A stretch of DNA of 53,115 nt, from NCBI RefSeq assembly GCF_023715565.1, contig NZ_JAMBOJ010000033.1, forward strand, positions 1 through 53,115, given 5' to 3'. The notes beneath the pieces are model-generated. The model worked only from the letters and a program-made list of their open reading frames with translations, was not told the DNA's origin and ran no database searches. A program made the translations under genes and the position numbers. The stretch is from Cytobacillus firmus. Lineage in GTDB: Bacteria; Bacillota; Bacilli; Bacillales; Cytobacillaceae. The number at the start of each line of letters is the position of its first letter. The first letter of the stretch is position 1. Shown one piece after another: positions 8,529-17,880 of this stretch.

Positions 8529-9767
8529 TTATTCATATCTTTTAAAAACAATGGTTGCATTGTGACCGCCAAAGCCAAGTGAATTGCTCATTGCAGCTGT
8601 TATTTCTTTTTCCCTGGCCATATTTGGAATATAATCCAAATCACATTCAGGATCCGGGTTTTCGAGATTAATGGTCGGCGGCAGGATTCCTTCCTTCATT
8701 GCCAGAACTGTGAAAATGGCTTCAATTCCGCCTGCAGCTCCCAGAAGATGTCCTGTCATTGATTTAGTCGAACTTACAGCCAGTTTATAGGCATGCTCTC
8801 CAAACACTTCTTTGATTGCCAGTGTTTCAAACTTATCATTATAATCGGTACTTGTGCCATGGGCATTAATATAATCGATATCTTCCGGCTTTAAGCCGCC
8901 ATCTTCGATTGCCATTTTCATGGCCCTTGCTCCGCCTTCTCCTCCCGGAGCCGGCGCAGTGATATGATAGGCATCCCCGGTAGCACCATAGCCTACTATT
9001 TCTGCATAGATTTTTGCTCCGCGGGCAAGTGCATGCTCAAGTTCTTCAAGTACTACAATTCCCGCACCCTCTCCAATAACAAACCCGTCACGGTTCTGAT
9101 CAAATGGACGGCTGGCCGTTTGTGGATCCGGATTAGTTGAAAGCGCGGTGTTTGCACAAAATCCGGCTACAGACATTTTGGTGATTGGTGCTTCTGCCCC
9201 CCCTGAAATCATCGCATCCGCATCGCCGCGCTGAATAACCTTGAAGGCATCTCCGATTGAGTTGGTACCAGTGGCACATGCAGTCACTGTACATGAGTTA
9301 AACCCTTTTGCACCCAGATAAATGGAGACTTGGCCAGTAGCCATGTCCGGAATCATCATTGGCACGAAGAATGGACTGACTCTTCTGTATCCACGTTTCA
9401 TAAATACTTCATATTGATTTTCAAATGTTTCCATTCCGCCAATGCCTGAACCAATCCAGACACCGATGCGATGAGCGTTTTCATCTGTAATTTGAAGGTT
9501 TGCATCTCTAACAGCCATCATGGATGACGCAACAGCGTAATGTGTAAAGCGGTCCATTTTTCGCGCATCTTTTTTATCAAAAAAGTCTTCAGGATTAAAA
9601 TCTTTTACCTCAGCAGCTACTTTAGCCGGGTACTCATCTGCATTTAATCTAGTCAGCGGACCAACCCCTGAAACACCTGACTTAATATTATTCCATGTTG
9701 TTTCTGTATTATTTCCAAGCGGTGTTACAGCTCCAATGCCTGTAACAACAACCCTTCTTTTATTCAT
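8529..9767 (-). CDS. fabF: 3-oxoacyl-ACP synthase II FabF
   Basis: A 412-residue condensing enzyme that elongates acyl-ACP with malonyl-ACP in type II fatty acid synthesis, cytoplasmic. The KAS II Cys-His-His triad is visible: Cys in [11 protein letters not shown] (about residue 164), His in [11 protein letters not shown] (about 304) and His in [15 protein letters not shown] (about 341). Gly-rich GFGGHNAT at the C-terminus is also conserved. Length is normal. It follows fabHA by 45 bases and is probably co-transcribed from the FapR-controlled promoter. Confidence 0.96.
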   Translation of the reverse strand: MNKRRVVVTGIGAVTPLGNNTETTWNNIKSGVSGVGPLTRLNADEYPAKVAAEVKDFNPEDFFDKKDARKMDRFTHYAVASSMMAVRDANLQITDENAHRIGVWIGSGIGGMETFENQYEVFMKRGYRRVSPFFVPMMIPDMATGQVSIYLGAKGFNSCTVTACATGTNSIGDAFKVIQRGDADAMISGGAEAPITKMSVAGFCANTALSTNPDPQTASRPFDQNRDGFVIGEGAGIVVLEELEHALARGAKIYAEIVGYGATGDAYHITAPAPGGEGGARAMKMAIEDGGLKPEDIDYINAHGTSTDYNDKFETLAIKEVFGEHAYKLAVSSTKSMTGHLLGAAGGIEAIFTVLAMKEGILPPTINLENPDPECDLDYIPNMAREKEITAAMSNSLGFGGHNATIVFKRYE

Positions 9768-9812
9768 AAGATTGCAGCTCCTTTTATATTATCATCATTT
9801 TAAATGAAGTTC

Positions 9813-10745
9813 TTATCTTCCCCATCTTATCGCAATGGCTCCCCAGGTTAGTCCTCCTCCGAAGCCGACCATCACAAGCAAATCATCATCTTTAATTTTA
9901 CCAGCTTCCAGCTCTTCCACCAATGCAATCGGAATAGATGCAGCAGATGTATTTCCGTATTTATCCACTGTTTTAGACATCTTTTCTACAGGAAGTTCCA
10001 ATCTTTGTCGGGAAGCTTCCATGATCCGGATATTCGCCTGATGAGGAATTAAAAAATCCACATCTTCTTTGGATAATCCAGCTTTCTCAAGCACATTGAT
10101 GCAGCTTTCACCCATTTGACGAACTGCAAATTTGAACACTTCACGCCCGTTCATGATGATAAATTCATCCTGGTATAGATGTTTTGCCCCCGTACCATCT
10201 GCTCCTAATTCAAATGATAATATCCCGCGGCCATCCGAGACTTGCCCAATTACAGCTGCACCTGCTCCGTCTCCAAATAAAACGGCAGTATTACGGTCAT
10301 TCCAGTCTGTAATTTTTGAAAGCTTTTCTACACCTACTACTAAAACATTTTTGTATGTCCCAGTTTCAATAAATTGTTTTGCTGTTATGATACCATACAT
10401 GAATCCTGCACATGCAGCGCTAACATCCATTGCCGCAGCCTTGCTTGCTTTTAGCCTCTCCTGGAGCATGCAGGCAACAGATGGAAAGGGCTTATCCGGT
10501 GTAACGGTTGCAACTAAAATCAGATCTAAGTCCTCTGCTTCAATGCCTGCATTAGCCAATGCCTTCAGTGCCGACTCGTAGGCCATATCTGATGTATCAA
10601 TATTGTCATCAGCAATTCTTCTTTGTTCAATTCCAGTCCTGGTCCGAATCCATTCGTCAGAAGTATCAACTATTTTTTCCAGATCAGCATTTGTTACCAC
10701 TTTTTCAGGAAGATATCTTCCGATTCCTATAATTCCAGCATTCAT
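9813..10745 (-). CDS. fabHA: 3-oxoacyl-ACP synthase III FabH
   Basis: A 310-residue KAS III that starts fatty acid synthesis by condensing a short acyl-CoA (branched in Bacillus) with malonyl-ACP. The Cys-His-Asn triad is visible: Cys in [12 protein letters not shown] (about residue 112), His in [11 protein letters not shown] (about 236) and Asn in [10 protein letters not shown] (about 267). N-terminal [17 protein letters not shown] is typical. It is immediately upstream of fabF, the FabHA arrangement of Bacillus; a second FabH (FabHB) may exist elsewhere. Confidence 0.95.
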   Translation of the reverse strand: MNAGIIGIGRYLPEKVVTNADLEKIVDTSDEWIRTRTGIEQRRIADDNIDTSDMAYESALKALANAGIEAEDLDLILVATVTPDKPFPSVACMLQERLKASKAAAMDVSAACAGFMYGIITAKQFIETGTYKNVLVVGVEKLSKITDWNDRNTAVLFGDGAGAAVIGQVSDGRGILSFELGADGTGAKHLYQDEFIIMNGREVFKFAVRQMGESCINVLEKAGLSKEDVDFLIPHQANIRIMEASRQRLELPVEKMSKTVDKYGNTSAASIPIALVEELEAGKIKDDDLLVMVGFGGGLTWGAIAIRWGR

Positions 10746-10809
10746 GGAGTCCCACTCCCTTTCATATTTAAAAACCCATAACTATTCTCTATTTAAATAT
10801 TATTATCAA

Positions 10810-10838
10810 TTATTATGACTTGGTACTAATTTTATCAA
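10810..10838 (-). promoter_or_regulatory. fabHA promoter with FapR operator
   Basis: On the minus strand TTGATA (10833-10838) and TAATAA (10810-10815) are 17 bases apart. The spacer and -10 hold ATTAGTACCAAGTCATAAT (10812-10830), which matches the FapR operator as I know it (ATTAGTACCTAGTCTTAAT-like). FapR is the malonyl-CoA-responsive repressor of fabHA-fabF in Bacillus, so binding here would block RNA polymerase directly. Confidence 0.75.
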
Positions 10839-10960
10839 AAGTTTATATAATAACGCAACACTTTTTACATTGCCTGCTGATAACTACACAAATGTCTATA
10901 CCGGGGTTAATTTTTCTTCATATGCTGATATATAGGCATCTGGAAGGAGGAAACTGGCAT

Positions 10961-11347
10961 ATGCTTGATAAAGATGAAAAAGACAGGGGATATACAGAGG
11001 ACCCTTTAACCCATTTTTTATTTGGGGAAAGAGTGAGTAACCATAACCCAGCTGGAGGAAAAATTGATTTCGAAAGCAGTGCTGAAGAACATCAGGAGAA
11101 AGATGATTGGCTTTTCGGTGGCAGAAACAGAAATGCTCACGAAGCTGACGACTGGCTCTTAGGGGGAAAAAGCAGTGAAACTACTGAAAGAGAAAGTTCC
11201 GGTAAAGAAAGTGAGAACAATATCCTGAACAATATAAACCTCGAGGAACTGATGGGCAACATTGATACGCTCATATCTTCAGCTCATCATTTAAAGCCGC
11301 TACTGAAAAAAGCAGGTCCTTTGCTTGAGATGTTTTGGAAGAAGTAG
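10961..11347 (+). CDS. Acidic uncharacterised protein with repeated WLFGG-like motifs
   Basis: A 128-residue hydrophilic, acidic protein that I do not recognise by function. The start ATG at 10961 has a strong GGAAGGAGG site ten bases upstream; longer in-frame extensions lack one. Three copies of a short motif recur: FLFGER (about residue 20), WLFGGR (about 48) and WLLGGK (about 62), each after acidic residues, with Gly/Ser/Glu-rich linkers. The C-terminus is an amphipathic helix pair ending LLEMFWKK. It occupies the place of B. subtilis yjzB next to comZ but I cannot confirm homology. No signal peptide or membrane helix. The motif pattern resembles short docking motifs of spore-coat-type proteins, but that is speculation. 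Confidence 0.75.
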   Translation: MLDKDEKDRGYTEDPLTHFLFGERVSNHNPAGGKIDFESSAEEHQEKDDWLFGGRNRNAHEADDWLLGGKSSETTERESSGKESENNILNNINLEELMGNIDTLISSAHHLKPLLKKAGPLLEMFWKK

Positions 11348-11396
11348 AGGCTGGTATCCCAAAATCAACAACAACCAGCCTAAAAGGCTGGTTTCC
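11348..11396. terminator. Convergent terminator with alternative pairing
   Basis: AACCAGCC and GGCTGGTT with a short A-rich loop form a stem between the convergent plus-strand gene and comZ. An additional AGGCTGGT at 11348-11355 can pair with the same ACCAGCCT (11374-11381) that pairs with AGGCTGGT at 11385-11392, so two hairpins exclude each other. Neither has a long T run, so termination strength is uncertain. Confidence 0.5.
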
Positions 11397-11400
11397 TAAA

Positions 11401-11589
11401 TTATTCACTCTTATTCAAGGCATCCGCTTTGCCCATTTCATAGGCTTCGTTCATGACTTTAGTGAATAGGTTCATGAATGGCTGAATCATTTCCATGGAT
11501 AGTTCGATGCCTGCTTCGTCAAGCTGCTGTTTGGCTTCCGGCAGGTATTTCATGGCGATTTGCATGAATTCCATATTCTTTTCGTTCAT
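11401..11589 (-). CDS. comZ: ComZ, competence (comG) regulator
   Basis: A 62-residue helical protein recognised as ComZ. In B. subtilis ComZ lowers expression of the comG operon, which encodes the DNA-uptake pseudopilus. Sequence features are a Met-rich, amphipathic, coiled-coil-prone helix (MKYLPEAKQQLDEAGIELSM) and an acidic C-terminus. The ATG is preceded by AGGAGGT. It lies 29 bases downstream of med, the same two-gene operon as in B. subtilis, which argues strongly for the assignment despite the short length. Confidence 0.9.
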   Translation of the reverse strand: MNEKNMEFMQIAMKYLPEAKQQLDEAGIELSMEMIQPFMNLFTKVMNEAYEMGKADALNKSE

Positions 11590-11618
11590 CTTGCAGTACC
11601 TCCTATGTATGGTAATTA

Positions 11619-12575
11619 TTATTCAGGCAATTTGCCTGTTTTTTTGTAATTCTCAATGACAGCGTTTAGTTCTTTTTTGAATTTTTCGTCGACGTCTGGG
11701 CTGAATTTCCCAAATGAAATCACATCATCCTCGAAATCAAAAGATAGATTTCCTGATTCCAGCTCGCCTTCGTTATATTTTTCTGCCACTAGTTCATATA
11801 AAACATCTACATGCTGAATTGTACTGGTCAGGACAACTGATTCACCTAAATCCGACTGATCAGAAATATAGCCGATGGCGTAGAGCCCTTCTTCTTTCAG
11901 CTTTTCGATAACAGGAACATTATATCCATCTCCGGCCGGATATACAACATCTGTCTTATTGGCAATAAGTTTGTCCAAAAGAGCGATGGCTTTGTTATCA
12001 TTGTCCCAGTTGCCAACATATTGGATCTGCACGTTTACTTTTTCATTGGTATAGTTTGCACCTTCATAAAAACCTTCTACTTCTGGCTGCCATTCAAAAG
12101 CCGCCAGGATTCCTACATTATTTGTTTTCGTCATATGTCCTGCCACCATGCCTCCGAAGAAACCCATTGCATATGCTTCAAAGTTTAAACTGGTGGTGTT
12201 TTCATTTTGAGCGTCACCATTAAAGCTGACAAAGTGAATGTCAGGATATTTTTTTGAGATGTTATTAAAGTATGCAGCGTATTCATTGCCATGTCCAAAG
12301 ATCAGGTTTACACCTTTTTGGTCAAACTCTTTAACAGCTCTTTCAACAACCATCTCTGAATTCATGCCTTCTTTATAATAAACATCAATATCATAATGGG
12401 ATTGAATCTTTAGCATGCCTTTATAGCCTTTGGTCCCCCATACTTGGTCATTAACAGTATCGGGCACTAATAATCCAGCTTTCTCAAGTTTTCCTGCAGA
12501 CATCGGCTGTCTGCAGGAGGCCAATAAAAGAAGGCACAAAAGAAGGATCCCTAAATTCTTTAATGTCTTATGCAT
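11619..12575 (-). CDS. med: Med, BMP-family lipoprotein linked to competence
   Basis: A 318-residue lipoprotein of the BMP/PnrA basic-membrane-protein family, which resembles periplasmic nucleoside- or sugar-binding proteins. The N-terminus has a signal peptide with lipobox LASC (Cys 21). Body motifs include LVPDTVNDQVWGTKGYKG and GHGNEYAAYFNN. In B. subtilis the homologue Med acts positively on comK expression; whether it binds a ligand is unclear. Together with comZ downstream and the fabHA neighbourhood, the synteny supports Med over a generic BMP transporter subunit, and no permease genes are adjacent. Confidence 0.9.
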   Translation of the reverse strand: MHKTLKNLGILLLCLLLLASCRQPMSAGKLEKAGLLVPDTVNDQVWGTKGYKGMLKIQSHYDIDVYYKEGMNSEMVVERAVKEFDQKGVNLIFGHGNEYAAYFNNISKKYPDIHFVSFNGDAQNENTTSLNFEAYAMGFFGGMVAGHMTKTNNVGILAAFEWQPEVEGFYEGANYTNEKVNVQIQYVGNWDNDNKAIALLDKLIANKTDVVYPAGDGYNVPVIEKLKEEGLYAIGYISDQSDLGESVVLTSTIQHVDVLYELVAEKYNEGELESGNLSFDFEDDVISFGKFSPDVDEKFKKELNAVIENYKKTGKLPE

Positions 12576-12684
12576 CTTCTTTTTCTCCGCCTCTCTGTCT
12601 TTCGCATACTGCTGCCGGTTTAATTTATCAGACTAATTTAATTCTACCTTTTCTTTATCTCAAATGGAAAGATTTTTTTCCAAT

Positions 12685-13512
12685 TTACAAGTCACCCGGG
12701 TTTCCTAATGAAATAAACTGTAGTCTTTGTTTTTCGAGACCATCTGAGAATTTTACTGAACACTGAATCGTTCTTTCAGTTACTTTCCCTTTTGCCAAAT
12801 CGGGACATCTCCAATTTTCATTATTGCCAAAAGAAAGGTAGTCAGCGCATTTTCGCCAGTGCCCGGTGATGCTGCTTTTCAAAAGATAAGACTCATTAAA
12901 ATGCTTATCTGTACAATTTGATAAGAAATTGATGAGATCATCAATATAGATAGCATCATATATCCATTCTCTTTCACTTATCATTACTCTTTCACCTGCA
13001 ATAACCTGATGAAAACTAAATTCCTTAGGCTGCCAGGGACCATATATGACAGGCAGATAAAAGGACGCAACTGAAATATTGTTTTCTTTAAGGACTGTAA
13101 TAACATCTTCCACCCTGCTGTGTGTTCTGCTGATGTCTTTAAGCCACTGAATGGGAAGAAAAAATGCAATTTTTATCTGAAGGCTCTGGAATGTAGCCAG
13201 GTTTTTCATAAGAAATACGTCAATGAGCTCCTTCTCCCATAAAGCACTAAGCTTATTCCTAATATACAAGTCGTATATATCTATAAAAATCGTGTCATTT
13301 TTTAGTATTTTTCCAGATTTAATCCATGCAGAATAGTTTTTTTCATTGAAATTCGCATTTCGTCCGATTGTCAGGCGTTTTTCGTGAATTAACGCGTCAT
13401 CTTGTTCTTTGTCGAAATGGATTCCATCTATCTCGCAGCCCTGGTCCAAAAGATTCTTGCACAGGCTGAAACCTATAAATTCAAATGTCCCTAGAATGAC
13501 TGCCCTGTCCAT
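12685..13512 (-). CDS. yjaV: YjaV-like NAD-dependent epimerase-type protein
   Basis: A 275-residue protein with an extended-SDR-like fold, suggested by the N-terminal AVILGTFEFIGFSLCKNLLDQG (a degenerate G-x-x-G-x-x-G nucleotide-binding loop) and later SFYLPVIYGPWQP and IYIDDLINFL segments typical of sugar epimerases. The canonical GxxGFIG loop is altered to GTFEFIG and no clear YxxxK pair is visible, so catalysis is doubtful. I start at ATG 13512, seven bases after AAGGAGG. It lies between med and the yjaU-like gene, the position of B. subtilis yjaV, whose function is unknown. Confidence 0.75.
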   Translation of the reverse strand: MDRAVILGTFEFIGFSLCKNLLDQGCEIDGIHFDKEQDDALIHEKRLTIGRNANFNEKNYSAWIKSGKILKNDTIFIDIYDLYIRNKLSALWEKELIDVFLMKNLATFQSLQIKIAFFLPIQWLKDISRTHSRVEDVITVLKENNISVASFYLPVIYGPWQPKEFSFHQVIAGERVMISEREWIYDAIYIDDLINFLSNCTDKHFNESYLLKSSITGHWRKCADYLSFGNNENWRCPDLAKGKVTERTIQCSVKFSDGLEKQRLQFISLGNPGDL

Positions 13513-13591
13513 CTTCACCCCTCCTTAGAAGCATATTAATGTATCCTATGCTCAAAGGATTGTCTTTATTTCTTGCGGAATTACAGCAGGT

Positions 13592-14329
13592 TTATAGGAC
13601 TTTTTCATATTTTCTAAAGAAGCTTGTCATCTGAGAAGAAATTCGCTGTTTTTTATCTGGGAGGATATAAAACACTGAGATGGGGCTATTTTCATTTTCC
13701 CATTGTATGGATCGTTTCTTTAAATAATCCGATTGCTTGTAAGCTCTTCCGCCGGCCAGAACCTGAATGATTCTGACAGGGACTTTAAGGCCGGAGGTGA
13801 GGTTCTTTTCATGTTTGCTGAGCTGTTCTGATATGTTATCCGTATCTATTTTATAGGAAGCTGCCAATTCTTTTAATAGTTTCTTATAAAAAAACTTATG
13901 CTCTTTTTCCTGGTCGAGATGGTGCTTCAGTGAGAGAATAGGATTTATTAATACCGCTGAACGGATTAAATCACTCATTTCATGCAATAATCTTAGGGCA
14001 ACCAACGCTCCCATGCCCTCAGCAATAATATGGATCTTTTCGTTAATTATTTCTGTACGCAGAATATATTCATACAAATGCTTAGCCTTCTCAACAGCCC
14101 GATCGCTTCCCCAGTGCCTTCCGTATAAATTTGAATAAAAGATAGTATAACCATCTTGCCTGAGTTTCTTAATTAATGAACATTTCCCTTCATTTTGAGT
14201 CCAAAAACTGCAGTTTCTATCAACAAAATGCCGATCATCCCCAATTATCAGAATACCGAAACCACTTGGTTTATCTGGGTAATGAATCATGCACCATTCT
14301 GTATCCAGCTGGAAGTTCCGGCTTTCCAT
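13592..14329 (-). CDS. yjaU: YjaU-like alpha/beta hydrolase
   Basis: A 245-residue protein whose layout resembles an alpha/beta hydrolase: an early strand GILIIGDD, the segment HIIAEGMGALVALRLLHEM holding a G-x-G-x-G-type elbow (AEGMGA, with Gly where the nucleophilic Ser or Cys would sit in GxSxG), and a late VRIIQVLAGG strand. The unusual elbow suggests either a diverged or inactive hydrolase. No signal peptide. The ATG at 14329 follows AAAGGAG by seven bases. It sits 79 bases upstream of the yjaV-like gene and probably shares its transcript, as in B. subtilis. Confidence 0.7.
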   Translation of the reverse strand: MESRNFQLDTEWCMIHYPDKPSGFGILIIGDDRHFVDRNCSFWTQNEGKCSLIKKLRQDGYTIFYSNLYGRHWGSDRAVEKAKHLYEYILRTEIINEKIHIIAEGMGALVALRLLHEMSDLIRSAVLINPILSLKHHLDQEKEHKFFYKKLLKELAASYKIDTDNISEQLSKHEKNLTSGLKVPVRIIQVLAGGRAYKQSDYLKKRSIQWENENSPISVFYILPDKKQRISSQMTSFFRKYEKVL

Positions 14330-14518
14330 AGTAAAACTCCTTTGCAAGTTTGTTCATAATATATTGTATGTAAATAAACATAAAATGAAAGGGAGATTAG
14401 CCTAGTTTTAGACAAGTTCATCAATGTTCAAATGGGCTCAAACGAGAAAAAATAAATTTATTTCTTTAATAGCTTATGCTAATATGAAAAGGGAGTAATT
14501 ATGTTAGAGGTGAAATAG

Positions 14519-14710
14519 ATGAGATTCTTTTGGACATTCTTCTGGACTTTCCTTCTTGTTCAAATGTTAACGTACGTAGTTTCCTCAATGCTTGGAGCGC
14601 CATACGATTTTGTAACCGGCACCATTCTGGCGGCTGGGACAACTGTTCTAATTTTTGTTGTCGCTTCCATCATTCCTGAAGGTCCTGTTGAGAAAGAAGG
14701 AATTCATTAA
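14519..14710 (+). CDS. yjzD: YjzD-like DUF2929 membrane protein
   Basis: A 63-residue integral membrane protein of the DUF2929 family (B. subtilis YjzD), with two hydrophobic helices (about residues 2-22 and 31-53) and a charged C-terminal tail. Function unknown. Ribosome binding site AGAGGTGA precedes the ATG. It is convergent with clpB and divergent from the yjaU-like gene. Confidence 0.88.
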   Translation: MRFFWTFFWTFLLVQMLTYVVSSMLGAPYDFVTGTILAAGTTVLIFVVASIIPEGPVEKEGIH

Positions 14711-14732
14711 TCTGCAGCTTCTGTAGGAAATG

Positions 14733-14768
14733 AAAAGAGTCATCCTGTTAGTTCAGGATGATTCTTTT
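14733..14768. terminator. Bidirectional terminator between yjzD and clpB
   Basis: AAAAGAGTCATCCTG pairs with CAGGATGATTCTTTT (one mismatch) around a six-base loop. T runs on both strands make it usable by the two convergent genes. Confidence 0.85.
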
Positions 14769-14779
14769 CGTTTGTGTCC

Positions 14780-17377
14780 TTATTTTACCAGCAGTTCAAT
14801 TCTGCCGTTTTCTACTGATATAATAACTTCACTTTGATCTTTAATTTCTCCTGTGATTATTTTTCGGGCTAGTGCTGTTTCAACGTTCCTTTGGATAAAC
14901 CGTTTGAGCGGCCTGGCGCCGTAGACAGGATCAAATCCGTTTTCTGCAATATATTCTCTCGCATTTTCATTTATACTTAACTTAATATGCTGTTCTGATA
15001 ATCTTGCTTGAAGCTGAGTAATTAATTTTAATACAATACCCTTTATTTCATTGAGAGCTAAAGGCTTAAACAAGATAATTTCGTCCACTCTGTTTAAAAA
15101 CTCCGGACGGAAATGGCTCCTCAGCTGTCCAAGTACATTGTCTCTGGTCTCTTCAGTTATGTCCGGATTATTGGAAGATCGTTCCAGAAGAATGTGAGAG
15201 CCGATATTGGAAGTCATAATGATAACTGTATTTTTAAAATCCACCGTGCGTCCCTGTGAGTCGGTGATCCTTCCATCATCCAGCATCTGCAGGAGGATAT
15301 TAAAAACTTCTGGATGTGCCTTCTCGATTTCATCAAGCAGAATTACTGAGTATGGCTTCCTTCTGACAGCTTCTGTCAACTGACCGCCTTCCTCATACCC
15401 TACATACCCCGGAGGAGCGCCAATCAATCTTGATACAGCATATTTTTCCATATATTCGGACATATCAATTCTGATTATTTGCTCCTCACTATCGAACAGT
15501 GACTGTGCAAGTGCCTTAGCTAATTCAGTCTTTCCCACACCGGTTGGGCCAAGGAAGATGAAAGAGCCAATGGGGCGGTTTGGATCTTTAATGCCTGCCC
15601 TGGCTCTTAGGACAGCATCTGACACAAGCTGAACCGCTTCATCCTGACCAATTACTCTTTCATGAAGGATACTTTCAAGACGAAGCAGCTTTTCACGTTC
15701 TCCTTCAACAAGTTTTACCACTGGAATACCTGTCCACCTTGCTACGATGCCAGCAATCTCTTCTTCTGTGACTTCCTCTCTCAGCAGCCTGTCCCCTTGA
15801 TTCTCATTAACTGCAATTTCAAGCTCTTTCAATTCCTTCTCCAAAGCTGGGATTCTTCCATGGCGAAGTTCTGCTGCTTTATTCAAGTCATAATTATTTT
15901 CGGCTTCCTCCAGTTCGCGGCGCATAATCTCAAGCTGCTCCCGCTTTTCCTGAGCTTTTTGGATTCCTTCTTTTTCAAGCTGCCATTTAGCTTTCATGCT
16001 ATTTGCCTGATCCTTTAGTTCAGCCAGTTCTTTTTGCAGATCTCCCAGTCTCTTTTTGCTTGCTTCATCAATTTCTTTTCTCAGTGCCGCTTCTTCTATT
16101 TCCAGCTGCATGACCCTTCTAGTGACTTCATCCAGCTCAGAAGGCATTGAATCAATTTCCGTCCTGATCATCGCACAGGCTTCGTCAACCAAGTCAATCG
16201 CCTTATCAGGGAGGAAACGGTCTGTAATATACCTGTCTGATAAGGTTGCGGCAGCCACTAATGCACGATCGTGGATGTTGACCCCATGATGAATTTCAAA
16301 GCGCTCCTTCAGCCCTCTTAGAATGGAGATTGTATCCTCTACATCCGGCTCCTGCACCAAAACCTGCTGAAAACGCCGTTCCAAAGCAGGATCTTTTTCA
16401 ATATATTTGCGGTGCTCGTCAAGGGTTGTAGCTCCTATACAATGCAATTCTCCCCTTGCAAGCATTGGTTTTAGCATATTCCCTGCATCCATGGCTCCTT
16501 CTGTTTTGCCCGCACCTACAATGGTGTGTAATTCGTCAATAAAAAGAAGAATTCTGCCTTCGCTTTTCTTAACTTCATTTAAAACTGCTTTCAATCTTTC
16601 CTCAAATTCACCCCGGAATTTGGCCCCTGCAATTAAAGCGCTCATATCAAGGGCAAAAATGGTTTTATCCTTAAGTCCTTCAGGCACATCTTTACGGACA
16701 ATTCTCTGCGCCAAACCTTCGACAATTGCAGTCTTTCCTACCCCAGGTTCGCCTATTAAAACCGGATTATTTTTAGTTTTTCTTGAAAGGATGCGAATAA
16801 CATTCCTGATTTCGCTGTCCCGGCCAATTACAGGATCAACTTTTCCCTTCTTTACCTCTGAGACAAGATCTCTTCCATACTTTTTTAACGCATCATATGT
16901 TGATTCAGGATTCTGCGATGTCACTCTCTGATTCCCCCTGACTTCTTTAATCGCCTGCTCCACTTGCATTTGACTTATCCCGTAAGATTCTAAAATTGCT
17001 GCCGTTTCGGTATCCGCTGCAGCAGCAGCCAGCAGTACATGCTCCACTGACATGAAATCGTCCTGATAGGTCTTCATATAATTTTCTGCTTCGGCCAGCA
17101 GCCGCTGCAGTTTACCGGTAATATACAGCTTCCCTTGTTCTTTTCCTGAACCGAATACTTGCGGTTTCTTTCTAAGTGCTTCTTGCATTTTATTAGTAAA
17201 AGAATCTGCAGGAACCTGCATTTTTGACAAAATTAATGAAACAAGGCTGTCTTCCTGCTCCAGTAGAGCAAGGAATAAATGAGCTTCATCCACCTCCTGA
17301 TGCTGCCCGCGAATAGCAATGGACTGTGCATTCATTAACCCTTCTTGAAGCCGCTCTGTCATCCGATTTACATCCAT
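14780..17377 (-). CDS. clpB: ClpB protein disaggregase
   Basis: An 865-residue hexameric AAA+ disaggregase that works with DnaK to rescue aggregated proteins in the cytoplasm. Domains in order: N-terminal Clp_N (about 1-150), AAA1 with Walker A GEPGVGKT (about 207), a coiled-coil middle domain (about 410-525, many E/K/R/L residues) that distinguishes ClpB from ClpC/ClpA, AAA2 with Walker A GPTGVGKT (about 606) and a C-terminal Clp D2-small domain. Length matches the family. The absence of a ClpP-binding loop cannot be judged here. It has its own promoter with a CtsR operator. B. subtilis 168 lacks clpB, so this is a difference from that genome at this locus. Confidence 0.96.
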   Translation of the reverse strand: MDVNRMTERLQEGLMNAQSIAIRGQHQEVDEAHLFLALLEQEDSLVSLILSKMQVPADSFTNKMQEALRKKPQVFGSGKEQGKLYITGKLQRLLAEAENYMKTYQDDFMSVEHVLLAAAAADTETAAILESYGISQMQVEQAIKEVRGNQRVTSQNPESTYDALKKYGRDLVSEVKKGKVDPVIGRDSEIRNVIRILSRKTKNNPVLIGEPGVGKTAIVEGLAQRIVRKDVPEGLKDKTIFALDMSALIAGAKFRGEFEERLKAVLNEVKKSEGRILLFIDELHTIVGAGKTEGAMDAGNMLKPMLARGELHCIGATTLDEHRKYIEKDPALERRFQQVLVQEPDVEDTISILRGLKERFEIHHGVNIHDRALVAAATLSDRYITDRFLPDKAIDLVDEACAMIRTEIDSMPSELDEVTRRVMQLEIEEAALRKEIDEASKKRLGDLQKELAELKDQANSMKAKWQLEKEGIQKAQEKREQLEIMRRELEEAENNYDLNKAAELRHGRIPALEKELKELEIAVNENQGDRLLREEVTEEEIAGIVARWTGIPVVKLVEGEREKLLRLESILHERVIGQDEAVQLVSDAVLRARAGIKDPNRPIGSFIFLGPTGVGKTELAKALAQSLFDSEEQIIRIDMSEYMEKYAVSRLIGAPPGYVGYEEGGQLTEAVRRKPYSVILLDEIEKAHPEVFNILLQMLDDGRITDSQGRTVDFKNTVIIMTSNIGSHILLERSSNNPDITEETRDNVLGQLRSHFRPEFLNRVDEIILFKPLALNEIKGIVLKLITQLQARLSEQHIKLSINENAREYIAENGFDPVYGARPLKRFIQRNVETALARKIITGEIKDQSEVIISVENGRIELLVK

Positions 17378-17391
17378 TATGCAACCTCCTC

Positions 17392-17446
17392 TTTGACCTT
17401 TTTTGACCTTTTAATTTTATTATAGGGCAATCTTTTCATATGTAAA
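17392..17446 (-). promoter_or_regulatory. clpB SigA promoter with CtsR box
   Basis: On the minus strand TTTACA (17441-17446), 16 bases, TATAAT (17419-17424) form the promoter. Immediately downstream is the direct heptamer repeat GGTCAAA-AAA-GGTCAAA (17392-17408), a perfect match to the CtsR consensus RGTCAAA-NAN-RGTCAAA. Repression by the heat-shock regulator CtsR is therefore very likely. No CIRCE element is visible. Confidence 0.88.
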
Positions 17447-17470
17447 GTTTTCAGCCTTTTCCATATCTAA

Positions 17471-17503
17471 AGAGCCATCCGCTATTGGGATGGCTCTATC
17501 TTC
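17471..17503 (-). terminator. Terminator of yjzC
   Basis: AGAGCCATCC pairs perfectly with GGATGGCTCT around a seven-base loop, followed on the minus strand by TTTAGAT. The T run is weak, but position just after yjzC and the strong stem support it. Confidence 0.65.
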
Positions 17504-17529
17504 TATTTCCCCAATGTCCATTTAATTAA

Positions 17530-17709
17530 TCAGGGCTTTCTTTTATATGTCCAAATCCGGTTATGATTGGATGTTTCCGGAAATTGGTCACCCGCTCTCA
17601 TTTTAAGCATTTGCGGATTATTGACATTGCTTCCCGTTTCGCCAACTTCTATATAAATTCCATTATTAGGCGCTTTCTGGCCAGGCTTAAATTGTCTGTT
17701 TTGCCCCAT
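17530..17709 (-). CDS. yjzC: YjzC-like small protein
   Basis: A 59-residue hydrophilic, basic protein found by translating the minus strand: it begins [20 protein letters not shown] and ends [10 protein letters not shown] recognise it as the YjzC family, which in B. subtilis lies near argF. The ATG at 17709 is preceded by AAGGAGG. It contains the K-x-G-x-x-A-PNN-G-x-Y pattern near the start. Function unknown. It is divergent from the undecaprenyl-diphosphatase gene. Confidence 0.88.
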   Translation of the reverse strand: MGQNRQFKPGQKAPNNGIYIEVGETGSNVNNPQMLKMRAGDQFPETSNHNRIWTYKRKP

Positions 17710-17880
17710 CCAAATACCTCCTTTAATCGTAAATCACTTATTATTATTTCCATTCCTGCATCTCTCATAAGGGAAACTATTGGCATTCCCAAAAAGCAAA
17801 GAAAAGGATATTACTTTACTCTGCCATCCTTTTTATTGTTAAATGGGAAGGTATTAGATTTCAATATGGAGGATTTAAAT

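Noticed and set aside
10132-10581. 149-codon plus-strand frame opposite fabHA
   Set aside because: Antisense shadow of a highly conserved gene; no ribosome binding site.
17563-17880. N-terminal extension of uppP by about 100 residues
   Set aside because: The extension is antisense to yjzC, and GGAGG directly before GTG 17881 marks the true start.
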